Shown in pieces: positions 49,596-59,060 of a stretch of DNA of 64,000 nucleotides. Where the stretch lies: NCBI GenBank assembly GCA_017508385.1, contig JAFVZB010000068.1:1-64000 (forward strand), given 5' to 3'. Below the pieces are notes generated by a model. It searched no databases and was not told where the DNA came from. It saw only the letters and a list, made by a program, of their open reading frames with translations. This stretch comes from Lentisphaeria bacterium. Lineage in GTDB: Bacteria > Verrucomicrobiota > Lentisphaeria > Victivallales > Victivallaceae. The translations under genes were made by a program, and so were the position numbers. Positions within the stretch are counted from its first letter, which is position 1, and each line of letters opens with the position of its first letter.

Positions 49596-50296
49596 TGGAG
49601 TTGAACCGGGCAGAAAGAACGGTGCGTATCACCGGAATGGAACTCTTTGAAAGGATTTCGCAGTTCCGTGTTCTCGTTTGCGGAGTCGGAGGTGTCGGAG
49701 GTTATGCTGCCGAACATCTTGTCAGAAGCGGAGTGGAAAAGCTGACTCTCGTTGACGGAGATGTTGTCGATATATCCAACATCAACCGCCAGATAGCCGC
49801 CCTCGACAGTACAGTCGGCAGGGGAAAGTGTGAGGTTTTGAAAGCACGTTTTCTTGAGATAAATCCCGGTGCGGATATCGTATGCAGCAACAGTTTTTTG
49901 AAAACCCGAAGCGATGTTGACCTGCTGTTGAATGAAAAGTTTGATTTTGTCATAGATGCCATCGATGATGTTCCGGCAAAGATCGAATTGATTGCAGCGT
50001 GCGTTGAGAAAAATATTCCATTGATAAGTTCAATGGGAGCCGCTGGAAAATACGATATATCCTGTATCCGTGTCGCCGATATCAGTAAGACGACCGATTG
50101 TCCGCTGGCACGGGTCGTACGCAAAAAATTGCGGGAGCGTGGAATAAACAAGGGCGTGTTGACTGTTTATTCGACAGAGGAAACGCTTTCTTCTGCTGTT
50201 CCGGGCGAAAAACCGGGCAGTCTGTCACATCTGGTTTCTTCATTCGGAGCTTACTGTGCTCAGGAGGTTCTGCGGTTTATCCGTGATAACCAATGA
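49592..50296 (+). CDS. tcdA: ThiF-family tRNA threonylcarbamoyladenosine dehydratase
   Basis: The 234-residue E1-like protein has the ATP-binding region VCGVGGVGGYAAEHLVRSGV, LVDGDVVDISNINRQ and DAIDDVPAKIELI. TcdA cyclises t6A37 of tRNA to ct6A. Length and pattern match TcdA/CsdL rather than MoeB or ThiF. It closes the pfp operon and ends ten bases from a convergent gene. Confidence 0.88.
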   Translation: MMELNRAERTVRITGMELFERISQFRVLVCGVGGVGGYAAEHLVRSGVEKLTLVDGDVVDISNINRQIAALDSTVGRGKCEVLKARFLEINPGADIVCSNSFLKTRSDVDLLLNEKFDFVIDAIDDVPAKIELIAACVEKNIPLISSMGAAGKYDISCIRVADISKTTDCPLARVVRKKLRERGINKGVLTVYSTEETLSSAVPGEKPGSLSHLVSSFGAYCAQEVLRFIRDNQ

Positions 50297-50306
50297 AGTT
50301 CAAAGT

Positions 50307-51971
50307 TCAGTGTTCCGGATAAAATTCGCTGTTTTCTTTGAGAACCCCTTTCCATAAATATATCTTCTCTTTCTGGTACGTATAGTTCGGAGCCAGAAGA
50401 TTGCTCCACTTTCTGTCGAGGGTCTGGGGGAAAGTTGTACTTATCAAGTAAACAGTATCCTTGTTTTCCGGCAGTTCGGAGACATTTTTAAGCTGATACA
50501 CCGGAATACCTGTATAGAACAATCCGCCGTAAAATCCTCTGATATCGCATTTGTACAGCCGGTCAACAGATTCCTCTCTGAGAGCATTTTTGATATCGTT
50601 TGCCAGTTTGTGTTTCCTGTCATCCTGAGAACGATACGGATTTATCACACTGCCGTAAAAGAGTCCGGTAGTGACCGACAAAGTCAATATCAGCATCCAG
50701 AGCGGAGCGGAACGTCTTCCGCAGTAAAAAAATACTCCTAGTGCCAGCGTGCACATCATGGCACTGAGCAGTTCCATCATGTATTTTTCGCTGTTTCTGA
50801 AATCAAGTGAGCTTGATATACTTATGAGAGAACCGATAATGTTTTCCGGCAGAAAGATGACACAGATGAATGCGATGAGCTCGATAGCGATGAGCAGTTC
50901 ACCCACGATAAGCAATTTTCTTATTCTGTTGCCGTATCGTCTTGTTCCGAGATCATAAAATATGCCGGTCTGTATGGCAAGCGGACCGATAAGATAAATG
51001 AGTTCCCTTGCATCGTGGTCAGGCATGATCCACAACAGAAGTAGAGTTGAGAGCGTGAGCGTTCTCAGATATCTGCTGTATATCGGAGTCTGGTCAGTTG
51101 ATTGCAGTGCTACGCAGAACGGCATCCATGCAATAAAAGTCCACGGAAGCAGCCGTACCGGCAGCATCACGGGGAATGCGAGCAGTTCCATCCAGTAGTC
51201 AGAACTTTGAAACTCAGAGTCGAGCAGTACGCCGGTGATTGATTTTCCGGTGCTGATTGAAAATTGCAGCAGATATCCGGCTGAAATAAGCGAAAGTATC
51301 AATATTGCGACGACAAATCCCGGCTTTCTGAATTTTGATTTCACCGAAAGCGGACGACGGAAAAACAGCATTGGAAAAATAAAATATATCAACATCCGGA
51401 AACCGCCGGAAAAGAACGCCAGTGTGACGAGAAGCGCAGATATTATCCACGCCATGTTCCAGTTTGCTTTTCTGATTCCGTAGTGGAAAAAAGCCAGCTG
51501 GGCAGAAAGCAGGAAAAAAGCATTTGTGGTCGTCGGATAACCCTCGATGGCTTTATCCAGAGCGAGAATGGTCGTCAGCATGACCGCCGCAGAGACCAGA
51601 CCTGCGCGTGCGGAACGTGCTGAGGCCGAGGCACCGGTGAGTGCAGCAGTGAGCAGCAGCATGATGAAAGATACAGTGCGCAGAGCTTTATCAATGGGTA
51701 ACCCGGTAGCGTGGTGGAGCATAGCTGATAACGCCTGAAAAAGCACACCCTCAGAGAGCTGCTGGATATGGTGCGCTGTCGGAACAGGAGACGAAAAGGA
51801 AAACTCTCCGGCAATTACAGCATGCAGACTTTCATTGCGGAACAACTCACGGTTGCTCATCAGCCACGGCATAAAAATAACAGAACTTGCGATAATAAGC
51901 AGAGATATTCCGAGCCACAACGGCACGGAAAATTCTTTGTAAAGACCTGTTATTTTTTTTCGGCTGAACAT
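50307..51971 (-). CDS. Multi-spanning membrane protein, GT-C glycosyltransferase-like
   Basis: The 554-residue protein has about 12 hydrophobic segments and a first periplasmic loop with RNESLHAVIAGEF, resembling the acidic catalytic loop of ArnT/PMT-type GT-C enzymes. The C-terminal 120 residues are soluble and probably periplasmic. It may transfer a sugar from a polyprenyl carrier to lipid A or proteins, but the family match is weak. There is no obvious ribosome-binding site. A terminator separates it from the gene upstream. Confidence 0.6.
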   Translation of the reverse strand: MFSRKKITGLYKEFSVPLWLGISLLIIASSVIFMPWLMSNRELFRNESLHAVIAGEFSFSSPVPTAHHIQQLSEGVLFQALSAMLHHATGLPIDKALRTVSFIMLLLTAALTGASASARSARAGLVSAAVMLTTILALDKAIEGYPTTTNAFFLLSAQLAFFHYGIRKANWNMAWIISALLVTLAFFSGGFRMLIYFIFPMLFFRRPLSVKSKFRKPGFVVAILILSLISAGYLLQFSISTGKSITGVLLDSEFQSSDYWMELLAFPVMLPVRLLPWTFIAWMPFCVALQSTDQTPIYSRYLRTLTLSTLLLLWIMPDHDARELIYLIGPLAIQTGIFYDLGTRRYGNRIRKLLIVGELLIAIELIAFICVIFLPENIIGSLISISSSLDFRNSEKYMMELLSAMMCTLALGVFFYCGRRSAPLWMLILTLSVTTGLFYGSVINPYRSQDDRKHKLANDIKNALREESVDRLYKCDIRGFYGGLFYTGIPVYQLKNVSELPENKDTVYLISTTFPQTLDRKWSNLLAPNYTYQKEKIYLWKGVLKENSEFYPEH

Positions 51972-51990
51972 TTTAAGTTATGGACAGGGG

Positions 51991-52026
51991 GAAAAGAGTT
52001 CCCGGTTATTTCCGGAAACTCTTTTC
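51991..52026 (-). terminator. Terminator after the Gfo/Idh gene at 52039-53361
   Basis: On the minus strand AGAGTTTCCGG and CCGGGAACTCT pair around an AAATAA loop (one mismatch), followed by TTTTCC. A short U-run makes it moderate. Confidence 0.7.
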
Positions 52027-52038
52027 TGTTTTGATGTG

Positions 52039-53361
52039 TCAGAACTCAATGAGTTCCTGAACTTTCACCGGCAGACCGGTGCGCATGGCGATGTTTGCAC
52101 CGATACCGGTCAGGATGGACTGGGCTCCGTCGGTGAAGTCGGCATAGTGACCCAACGGATCATCAGTGTTGCCGACAAAGAGGTTTTTCAGCAGCTTGGC
52201 ATCGCCGCCGCCGTGACCGCTCTTGTCGCCCTCGTCGTAGGTAATGACCTGCGGTTTTCCCCAGAAGGGCTGGAAGATGATTTCAGGAACCATATCTTTG
52301 CGGATATCCTCAGCCTCATCCTCTCTCATTCCGAAAACAGAAAGGTCTTCGTCGGCTTTGGTGAAGCCTTGCTCAACGACGTTGAATTCAAGTCTTCCCT
52401 TGGTGCCGTTGAATGCGACACGATAACCTTCCCACGGGCAGTGGGCGCAAAGACTGTAACTCATCTGGACTTTGTTTTTATAGCGGACGAGGACGTTCAT
52501 GTTATCCTCGATATCTATTCCGTCACCGAACACACTCTGGTCACGATAGTAGCTGTCGGCATCCTCAGCCTGATAATAGAGCGCATCGATCCTGGTTCCG
52601 GGTTTGACGTGCAGAGCAAAGGGATCTTTTGCGGCAACTTCGCTGTTGCGTGCACGGCTGTAAAACTGGGTGATACCGCGTTTTTCAGCGTTCTCTTTGC
52701 CGTAGAACTTGAGGTCGCCGAGAGCGAATACGAGTTCAGGCTGAGAGTCGAGCCACCAGTTGACCAGGTCAAAGTGGTGAGTTGATTTGTGGATCATCAG
52801 ACCGCCGGAGTTGCGTTTATTGCGGTGCCAGCGGCGGAAATAATCCGCACCGTGACTGGTGTCGAGCAGCCACTCAAAGTGGACACTGGTGATATCTCCG
52901 CAAATTCCGCTTTTGATAAGCTCTTTGATTTTGGTGTTGCGGGGACTGTAACGGTAGTTGAAAGTGACGGTGTATTTTCTGCCTGTTTTTTTCTGGGTAT
53001 CGATGATCTGCTGGCACTTTTCGGGATCAACGGTCATGGGTTTTTCGCTGATGACATCGCATCCGAGTTCCATGGCACGGCAGCCGTAGTAGTGGTGAGT
53101 GCGGTCGATTGTGGTCACGATCACTACATCGGGTTTGGTTTCAGCAATCATTTTGTCGAATTCATCGGCGGTGTAAGCCGCTACCGGAGCATGGTCGCAC
53201 TCTTCTTTAAGGAACACGTTGTTGTAAAAGGCAACACGTTTGGGGTTCACATCGCAAAGAGCGACAAGCTCAGCGACATCGTTGTGAGTCTTTGCCGCAG
53301 CTCTTATGTACATTTCACAACGTCCGCCGGTTCCGACGACAGCATAGCGTTTTTTAGCCAT
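52039..53361 (-). CDS. Gfo/Idh/MocA family dehydrogenase
   Basis: The 440-residue protein has VVGTGGRCEMYIRAAAK at the N-terminus, SEKPMTVDPEKCQQII with the conserved Lys and a C-terminal domain containing SGGLMIHKSTHHFDLVNWWL. It is longer than the usual 350 residues, like a group common in Lentisphaerota and Planctomycetes that may act on polysaccharide sugars. GGAG supports the ATG at 53361. It has its own promoter and terminator. Confidence 0.88.
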   Translation of the reverse strand: MAKKRYAVVGTGGRCEMYIRAAAKTHNDVAELVALCDVNPKRVAFYNNVFLKEECDHAPVAAYTADEFDKMIAETKPDVVIVTTIDRTHHYYGCRAMELGCDVISEKPMTVDPEKCQQIIDTQKKTGRKYTVTFNYRYSPRNTKIKELIKSGICGDITSVHFEWLLDTSHGADYFRRWHRNKRNSGGLMIHKSTHHFDLVNWWLDSQPELVFALGDLKFYGKENAEKRGITQFYSRARNSEVAAKDPFALHVKPGTRIDALYYQAEDADSYYRDQSVFGDGIDIEDNMNVLVRYKNKVQMSYSLCAHCPWEGYRVAFNGTKGRLEFNVVEQGFTKADEDLSVFGMREDEAEDIRKDMVPEIIFQPFWGKPQVITYDEGDKSGHGGGDAKLLKNLFVGNTDDPLGHYADFTDGAQSILTGIGANIAMRTGLPVKVQELIEF

Positions 53362-53414
53362 AGAAAATACTCCATTTTGATTTGTTTTCTTGTTTACATA
53401 CAGGTAAACGTAAT

Positions 53415-53443
53415 AATATAGCAACGATACGGCTTTTTTTCAA
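53415..53443 (-). promoter_or_regulatory. Promoter of the Gfo/Idh gene
   Basis: On the minus strand TTGAAA (53443-53438), 17 bases and TATATT (53420-53415). The remaining sequence up to 53549 is AT-rich and shows nothing else. Confidence 0.75.
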
Positions 53444-53549
53444 ATGGTAAATCAAAATTTAAGATGCAGCTTTTTGCGGATAAACGGCGGTAAAAAAAGC
53501 AAAAATCAAAATATCTGCTTTATTTCCTCATCTTTTTTCATTTTTGTAC

Positions 53550-53578
53550 TTGACAATATGGCAAATTGGGATTAGATT
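53550..53578 (+). promoter_or_regulatory. Promoter of the pilB operon
   Basis: TTGACA (53550-53555), 17 bases and TAGATT (53573-53578); leader of about 50 bases ending in AGGAG. Confidence 0.7.
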
Positions 53579-53636
53579 TTACACGATATTTTATTGTCAT
53601 TAAAAAAAATGTGAATTTTAACAGGAGAAACTGGCT

Positions 53637-55349
53637 TTGGCAAGGGATGCTGAATATATTATGATGCTCCTTCAGGAGTACGGAATGGCAACCGCCGAGC
53701 AGGTCGCAAAGGCCCGTGATGCGGCAGCGCTTGATCCGGACGAGAAGGATGCTGTGGATTTTCTGGTTGAGCAGGGTGTCATCAGCGAAGATGAGCTGCT
53801 GGCAATGCTCGCCCAGCAATATGGTATGGAGATGATGAGCCTTGAGGGATTTACCATTCCCATGGAGGTCATTTCAAGCGTGAGCGTTGAAATCGCACGC
53901 TATTATCAGATCGTTCCGGTCGCCCGTCACAACGATGTGCTGACCGTGGCGATGAGCGATCCGTCGGATATGGAAAAGCTCGATACTCTGCGCTATCTGC
54001 TCGGCGGAGATGTTGAGGCAGTAGCTGTTCCCCGAAGCCAAATCGAAAAGGCTATCGAGAAATACTACGTCGAGGATGAAGAGAAGCTCAAAACGATGAT
54101 CAACGACAAGGATGTCAACAATGTTGAAGTTCTTGTTTCCGAAGAGGAAGAGACCAACGTCGGAGCTATGGATGATGACACCATTCCGATCATCCGCCTT
54201 GCTACAAAAATCATCGTTGATGCCTACAAGATGAAAGCATCCGATATCCACCTCGAGCCGATGGAAAAGCGTTACCGCATCCGTTACCGCATCGACGGAA
54301 GTCTGCGTGAGGTCGAGGGACCGCCGAAGTATTTGCAGGCGAACTTCACCAGCCGCATAAAGATCATGTCCAGAATGGATATCACCGAGAAGCGCATTCC
54401 TCAGGACGGACGTATCCAGATATCAGTCGGTGACAAGGATATCGACTTGCGTGTATCATCAATCCCGACCGTGTTCGGCGAGAGTATCGTTATGCGTATC
54501 CTGGATAAAGCAAGTATCCAGCTCGATATTCCCAAGCTGGGTTTTTACGCAGACGACCTCGATCTGGTGAACAAGATCATCAACTATCCCGACGGAATTT
54601 TCCTTGTTACCGGACCTACCGGTTCGGGAAAAACCACCAGTTTGTATGCGTTTTTGAATACGATCAATACTCCGGCGCGAAAACTCATCACCGTTGAGGA
54701 CCCGGTCGAGTATCAGCTGCCCGGTATCAACCAGGTGCAGGTTGACCGCCACGTCGATATGACATTTGCAGCGGCACTCCGCTCAATGCTGCGTCAGGCT
54801 CCCAATATCATCATGGTAGGAGAGATCCGTGACGTGGAAACTGCTGAAATTGCCATCAACGCAAGTCTTACCGGACACTTGGTGTTCAGTACTCTGCATA
54901 CCAACGATGCTCCCGGTGCAGTTACCCGTCTTGTCGATATGGGAGTAAAGCCCTTTCTGGTCGCAACAAGTTTGCGTGCGGTCATGGCACAGCGTCTTCT
55001 GCGCCGTGTCTGCAAAGAGTGCCGTGAGGAACACACTCCGACGTCAACCGAGATACGTATGCTCGGACTTACTCCTGAATACATCGCCAACCACAAGTTT
55101 TACAAAGGCAAAGGATGTCCGGTCTGCGGCTACACCGGTTACAAAGGACGTATCGGTATTTATGAGATATTCCTTATCACTGAGGATGTCGGCAGGCTTA
55201 TTTTTGCCAATGAGACCAGTGGTAGAATAAGAGAACAGGCACGCCGCAATGGTATGCGCTCACTCCGTGACGATGCCATGCGTAAAGCCGAAGCAGGAAT
55301 CTCTTCACTCGAAGAGGTTATTTTCGTGACATTACGCGACGACGCTTGA
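53637..55349 (+). CDS. PilB/GspE-type secretion ATPase, first copy, TTG start
   Basis: The 570-residue protein has an N-terminal MshEN domain (about 1-150), then the RIRYRIDGSLREV region, Walker A GPTGSGKTTS, the Asp box and Walker B IIMVGEIRDVETAEIA, the His box STLHTND and a four-cysteine zinc motif (CKEC and CPVC). It would power type IV pilus or type II secretion assembly in the cytoplasm. The frame starts with TTG; AGGAG lies nine bases upstream. A second ATPase and PilC follow. Confidence 0.92.
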   Translation: MARDAEYIMMLLQEYGMATAEQVAKARDAAALDPDEKDAVDFLVEQGVISEDELLAMLAQQYGMEMMSLEGFTIPMEVISSVSVEIARYYQIVPVARHNDVLTVAMSDPSDMEKLDTLRYLLGGDVEAVAVPRSQIEKAIEKYYVEDEEKLKTMINDKDVNNVEVLVSEEEETNVGAMDDDTIPIIRLATKIIVDAYKMKASDIHLEPMEKRYRIRYRIDGSLREVEGPPKYLQANFTSRIKIMSRMDITEKRIPQDGRIQISVGDKDIDLRVSSIPTVFGESIVMRILDKASIQLDIPKLGFYADDLDLVNKIINYPDGIFLVTGPTGSGKTTSLYAFLNTINTPARKLITVEDPVEYQLPGINQVQVDRHVDMTFAAALRSMLRQAPNIIMVGEIRDVETAEIAINASLTGHLVFSTLHTNDAPGAVTRLVDMGVKPFLVATSLRAVMAQRLLRRVCKECREEHTPTSTEIRMLGLTPEYIANHKFYKGKGCPVCGYTGYKGRIGIYEIFLITEDVGRLIFANETSGRIREQARRNGMRSLRDDAMRKAEAGISSLEEVIFVTLRDDA

Positions 55350-55370
55350 TAATCTGTAAGGTGAATAATT

Positions 55371-57059
55371 ATGTTGGATATTGAAAGTACAGCGTTGGTA
55401 GATCTTATCAACAGTGAATACGGCAGTTCAAATCCCGCTATCAAAGGACACATGGCTGAAGTGCTTGAGGAGTGTGAGAACTCCGGAAAAACCGCCTTTG
55501 AAGTGATAGTGAATTATGGAATATTCACGCAGGAGCAGCTGCTTGAACTTATGGCAGCCAATCTCGGTTCTTACGTGTGGGACCCCAGAAACGGTGATAT
55601 TCCCCGGGAGACCATCGATGTGCTGGATAACTCGACAGCCCGCACTCACGGAGTTATTCCGGTTGATGTTGATGAGGTAAGCATTTATCTTGCGATGCGC
55701 AATCCGCTTGATTACCGCACTGTTGAGGCTCTGCGTTTTATTACCGGTAAGGATGTGATTCCGGTTCCGGTTGCTCCGGATACCTTTGAGACCGAGCTTG
55801 AACGCTACTATCCTGAAAAAATCGATACCGTTGCCGACATCGTTGCCCAGTTCGGTGAGTATGCCGAAGAGGAGATCGACGAAGACAGCGATGACCGTGC
55901 CAATGATGCTCCTATCATCAAGTTTGTGGAAGTCGTCATTCAGCAGGCTATCCGTGACAAGGCATCTGATATTCACTTTGAACCGTTTGAAAAGACATTC
56001 CGCATCCGTTACCGTGTTGACGGAGCACTTTATGAAATGCCTCCGCCGCCGAAGAGTCTTGCCCGTCCGGTCATCAGCCGTGTCAAAATCATTTCAGGAT
56101 TGAACATTTCTGAGCGCAGACGTCCTCAGGATGGACGTATCCAGTTGAAATACAACGGCCGTCCGGTCGATTTGCGCGTATCGTGTCTTCCCACCAGTTA
56201 CGGTGAGTCAGTGGTGCTCCGTGTGTTGGATAGAAGCGTGGTCAACCTTGAACTTGATGCTCTCGGTATCGGTTCGGACGTGCTCGCCAATTTGCGTGAT
56301 CTGATCCACTTGCCCAACGGAATCATTCTGGTTACCGGTCCGACCGGTTCCGGAAAGACCACTACACTCTACTCTGCTCTCGGAGAGATCAACAATATCG
56401 AAGACAAGCTCCTGACCGCAGAGGACCCGGTCGAGTACGATATCGAAGGTATCGTGCAGTGCCCGATCAACGATGCGGTGGGAATGACATTCCAGAAAGC
56501 TCTGCGAGCGTTCCTCCGTCAGGACCCCGACCGTATTCTGGTAGGAGAGATCCGTGACTTCGAGACCGCTCAGATCGCTATCGAGGCGAGTCTTACCGGA
56601 CACCTGGTGTTCAGTACGCTCCACACCAACGACTCCGCCAGTACCATCACCCGACTCATGGATATGGGAGTCGAACCGTTCCTTATCGCATCCAGTGTGG
56701 CGGGAGTTCTCGGTCAGCGTCTTATCCGCCGCGTGTGCAACAACTGCAAGGCGTTCTACACTCCGACCGACCATGACCTTGAGCGTCTCGGTCTCGAAAG
56801 AGGTCAGGTCGAGGGCAGACAGTTCTGCTACGGTAAAGGATGCAACATCTGCAACAATACAGGTTACAAAGGCAGAAAAGCTCTCACCGAACTCATGGTC
56901 ATCAATCAGGAGTTGAGAGATATGATATCCAACGGAACTCCTGCCAATATCCTGCGTGACAAGGCTTGCGAACAGGGTATGAGAACTCTGCGTGAAGACG
57001 GACTTATGGCGATTTTCAATGCTGAAACTTCCGTTGACGAAGTCGTGCGTTACACATAA
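55371..57059 (+). CDS. PilB/GspE-type secretion ATPase, second copy
   Basis: The 562-residue protein has the same layout as its upstream neighbour but has diverged widely: MshEN-like N domain with acidic linker (EYAEEEIDEDSDDR), RIRYRVDGALYEM, Walker A GPTGSGKTTT, RILVGEIRDFETAQIA, STLHTND and CNNC/CNIC zinc cysteines. Both copies keep all ATPase motifs, so both should be active. AAGGTGAA precedes the ATG. Confidence 0.92.
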   Translation: MLDIESTALVDLINSEYGSSNPAIKGHMAEVLEECENSGKTAFEVIVNYGIFTQEQLLELMAANLGSYVWDPRNGDIPRETIDVLDNSTARTHGVIPVDVDEVSIYLAMRNPLDYRTVEALRFITGKDVIPVPVAPDTFETELERYYPEKIDTVADIVAQFGEYAEEEIDEDSDDRANDAPIIKFVEVVIQQAIRDKASDIHFEPFEKTFRIRYRVDGALYEMPPPPKSLARPVISRVKIISGLNISERRRPQDGRIQLKYNGRPVDLRVSCLPTSYGESVVLRVLDRSVVNLELDALGIGSDVLANLRDLIHLPNGIILVTGPTGSGKTTTLYSALGEINNIEDKLLTAEDPVEYDIEGIVQCPINDAVGMTFQKALRAFLRQDPDRILVGEIRDFETAQIAIEASLTGHLVFSTLHTNDSASTITRLMDMGVEPFLIASSVAGVLGQRLIRRVCNNCKAFYTPTDHDLERLGLERGQVEGRQFCYGKGCNICNNTGYKGRKALTELMVINQELRDMISNGTPANILRDKACEQGMRTLREDGLMAIFNAETSVDEVVRYT

Positions 57060-57098
57060 TTTTGATATGCGTCTAGAATATGTAAGGAGATAATTACC

Positions 57099-58343
57099 AT
57101 GCCGCAATATACATATACTGCGATGAACGCTCAGGGCAAGGAGCTCAAGGGCAAAATCAATGCTGCCAGTGAAGAGGCGGCGATTGCCGACCTTAAGGCG
57201 AAGGGTTTGTTCCCGACCTCCATCAAAGCTGCAGCGGCAGCTGTCACTACAAAAAAGAAAAAGGGCGGCGGCTTCAATGTCGCACTTGGTCCTGTTGTTG
57301 TAAAGAAGAAGGATCTGACGGTGTTCACCCGCCAGCTGGCCATTCTGCTTGATGCCGGACTTCCGTTGATCCGCAGTCTCAGAACTCTTGAAAAACAGTC
57401 TAAAAATCCCGCCCTTAAAATCGTGGTCGGACAAACTGCCGATACAGTGGAAGGCGGAGCTACTTTCGCCGAAAGTCTGGCTCAGAATCCCAAGTCGTTC
57501 GACAAGCTGTACCTCAACATGGTGCGTGCCGGAGAGGCCTCCGGAGCTATGGAGATCATTCTTGACCGTCTGGCAAGTTTCATGGAAAAAGCATCCCGTA
57601 TTGCCGGAAAAGTCAAATCAGCAATGATTTATCCTATCGTTATCCTGAGTTTGGCAACCCTGACACTTATCGGTATGATGATCTTCATCGTGCCTAACTT
57701 CGCCAAGATCTTCCAGGATCTTCTCGGTCCGAAAGAGCCGCTCCCGGCAATTACCCAGGGACTTATCTTTGTTTCAAACACACTTGTTTCCAACTGGTAC
57801 TTCTACGTCGGCGGAGTGGTGGCGATCGTTGTCATATACAAGATCATTGTCTCTTTCAAATATGGAAAATGGGGACGTGACTGGGTCGTTTACAATATGC
57901 CGATTTTCGGAGACCTTGTTTCCAAAACCGCAATTTCCCGCTTCGGACGTACCCTCGGAACTTTGATGAGCAGCGGTGTGCCCGTGCTCGGAGCTCTCGC
58001 CATCGTTCGTGAGACCAGCGGAAACGAAGTTGTAGCCACCGCCATTCAGAAGGTTCACGATGCTGTCCGTGACGGAGATGGAATTTCCAAGCCGCTCGGC
58101 GACACCAAGATTTTCCCTGAAATGGTTATCTCAATGGTCGAGGTAGGTGAGGAAACCGGTAAGCTCCCTGAGATGCTCACCAAGATCGCCGACACCTACG
58201 ATGAAGAGGTAGATAACGCCGTGAGCGCACTCACCAGTCTTATCGAGCCTTTGATGATCGTGCTTCTGGCAGGCGTTGTCGGAACGATCGTTATCGCACT
58301 TTTCATGCCGCTTACCACCATTATTACCAAGCTGGCGGTGTAA
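57099..58343 (+). CDS. PilC/GspF inner-membrane platform protein
   Basis: The 414-residue protein has two repeated GspF domains (KDLTVFTRQLAILLDAGLPLIRSL and ISRFGRTLGTLMSSGVPVLGAL) and three membrane segments near residues 175-200, 225-250 and 385-405. It links the ATPase to the pilin subunits. AAGGAG precedes the ATG. No pilin, PilD or secretin gene lies nearby. Confidence 0.93.
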   Translation: MPQYTYTAMNAQGKELKGKINAASEEAAIADLKAKGLFPTSIKAAAAAVTTKKKKGGGFNVALGPVVVKKKDLTVFTRQLAILLDAGLPLIRSLRTLEKQSKNPALKIVVGQTADTVEGGATFAESLAQNPKSFDKLYLNMVRAGEASGAMEIILDRLASFMEKASRIAGKVKSAMIYPIVILSLATLTLIGMMIFIVPNFAKIFQDLLGPKEPLPAITQGLIFVSNTLVSNWYFYVGGVVAIVVIYKIIVSFKYGKWGRDWVVYNMPIFGDLVSKTAISRFGRTLGTLMSSGVPVLGALAIVRETSGNEVVATAIQKVHDAVRDGDGISKPLGDTKIFPEMVISMVEVGEETGKLPEMLTKIADTYDEEVDNAVSALTSLIEPLMIVLLAGVVGTIVIALFMPLTTIITKLAV

Positions 58344-58361
58344 GTTCCCGGAATTTCTGTC

Positions 58362-59060
58362 ATGGATATTTTTCTTTGCAATATAGGCAACACCCATACC
58401 ACGGCTTGTGTGTGGAACGGTGAACGAATGGAAAAAAAGTTTTCCGTTCCGACGGGAGAATTTGAAGTTTCCATGATTCCTCAGGATGTGCCTGTTGCAG
58501 CTGCCTGTGTGGTTCCTGCTGTGCGGGAAAAAATATCTGCTGAACGTGAAGTGTTTTGGGTGTCATCTGGCAACTGCTCAGAAAAACTGGATTTTTCTCT
58601 GGTCAATGCCTCGACACTCGGGGCAGACCGTGTAGCCAATGCTGTGGCTCTTGCTGACAGTATTCCGCTTCCTGCGCTGGTGGTTGATTGCGGAACAGCC
58701 ATCACAATAGAAATCGTTGATGCCAACCGTTGTTTCCGGGGCGGAGCGATAGCTCCCGGCAGAATTTTGATGCGTAAAGCTCTTTTTACCGGTACTGCTC
58801 AGCTGCCTGATATTCCGCTTTCGGATAAAGTTCCCGGAGGTGCCGGAATCGATACATTGACATCGATGACATTCGGCATCGACCGCGGAGCTGTCGGCAT
58901 GGTGCGCCAGCTGATTTCTGCGTGCTGTGCACAATACGGCATCCGTCGCTGCATTGCCACCGGAGGTGATGCCGATTTCTTTCTTGAGGCAATTCCCGAG
59001 CTTGAAAAAGCTGATGAGTTTTTTACCTTTAATGGCATAAAATCAGCCTGTGGAGCATGA
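58362..59060 (+). CDS. coaX: Type III pantothenate kinase
   Basis: The 232-residue ASKHA kinase makes 4'-phosphopantothenate, the first step to CoA. Motifs are NIGNTHT at 7-13, TLGADRVANAVAL with D89, VDCGTAITIEIVD at 108-120 and GGAIAPG at 127-133. The first motif usually begins with Asp; here it is Asn (N7), which may affect phosphate or metal handling, while the other residues are intact. It lies 18 bases after pilC. Confidence 0.87.
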   Translation: MDIFLCNIGNTHTTACVWNGERMEKKFSVPTGEFEVSMIPQDVPVAAACVVPAVREKISAEREVFWVSSGNCSEKLDFSLVNASTLGADRVANAVALADSIPLPALVVDCGTAITIEIVDANRCFRGGAIAPGRILMRKALFTGTAQLPDIPLSDKVPGGAGIDTLTSMTFGIDRGAVGMVRQLISACCAQYGIRRCIATGGDADFFLEAIPELEKADEFFTFNGIKSACGA

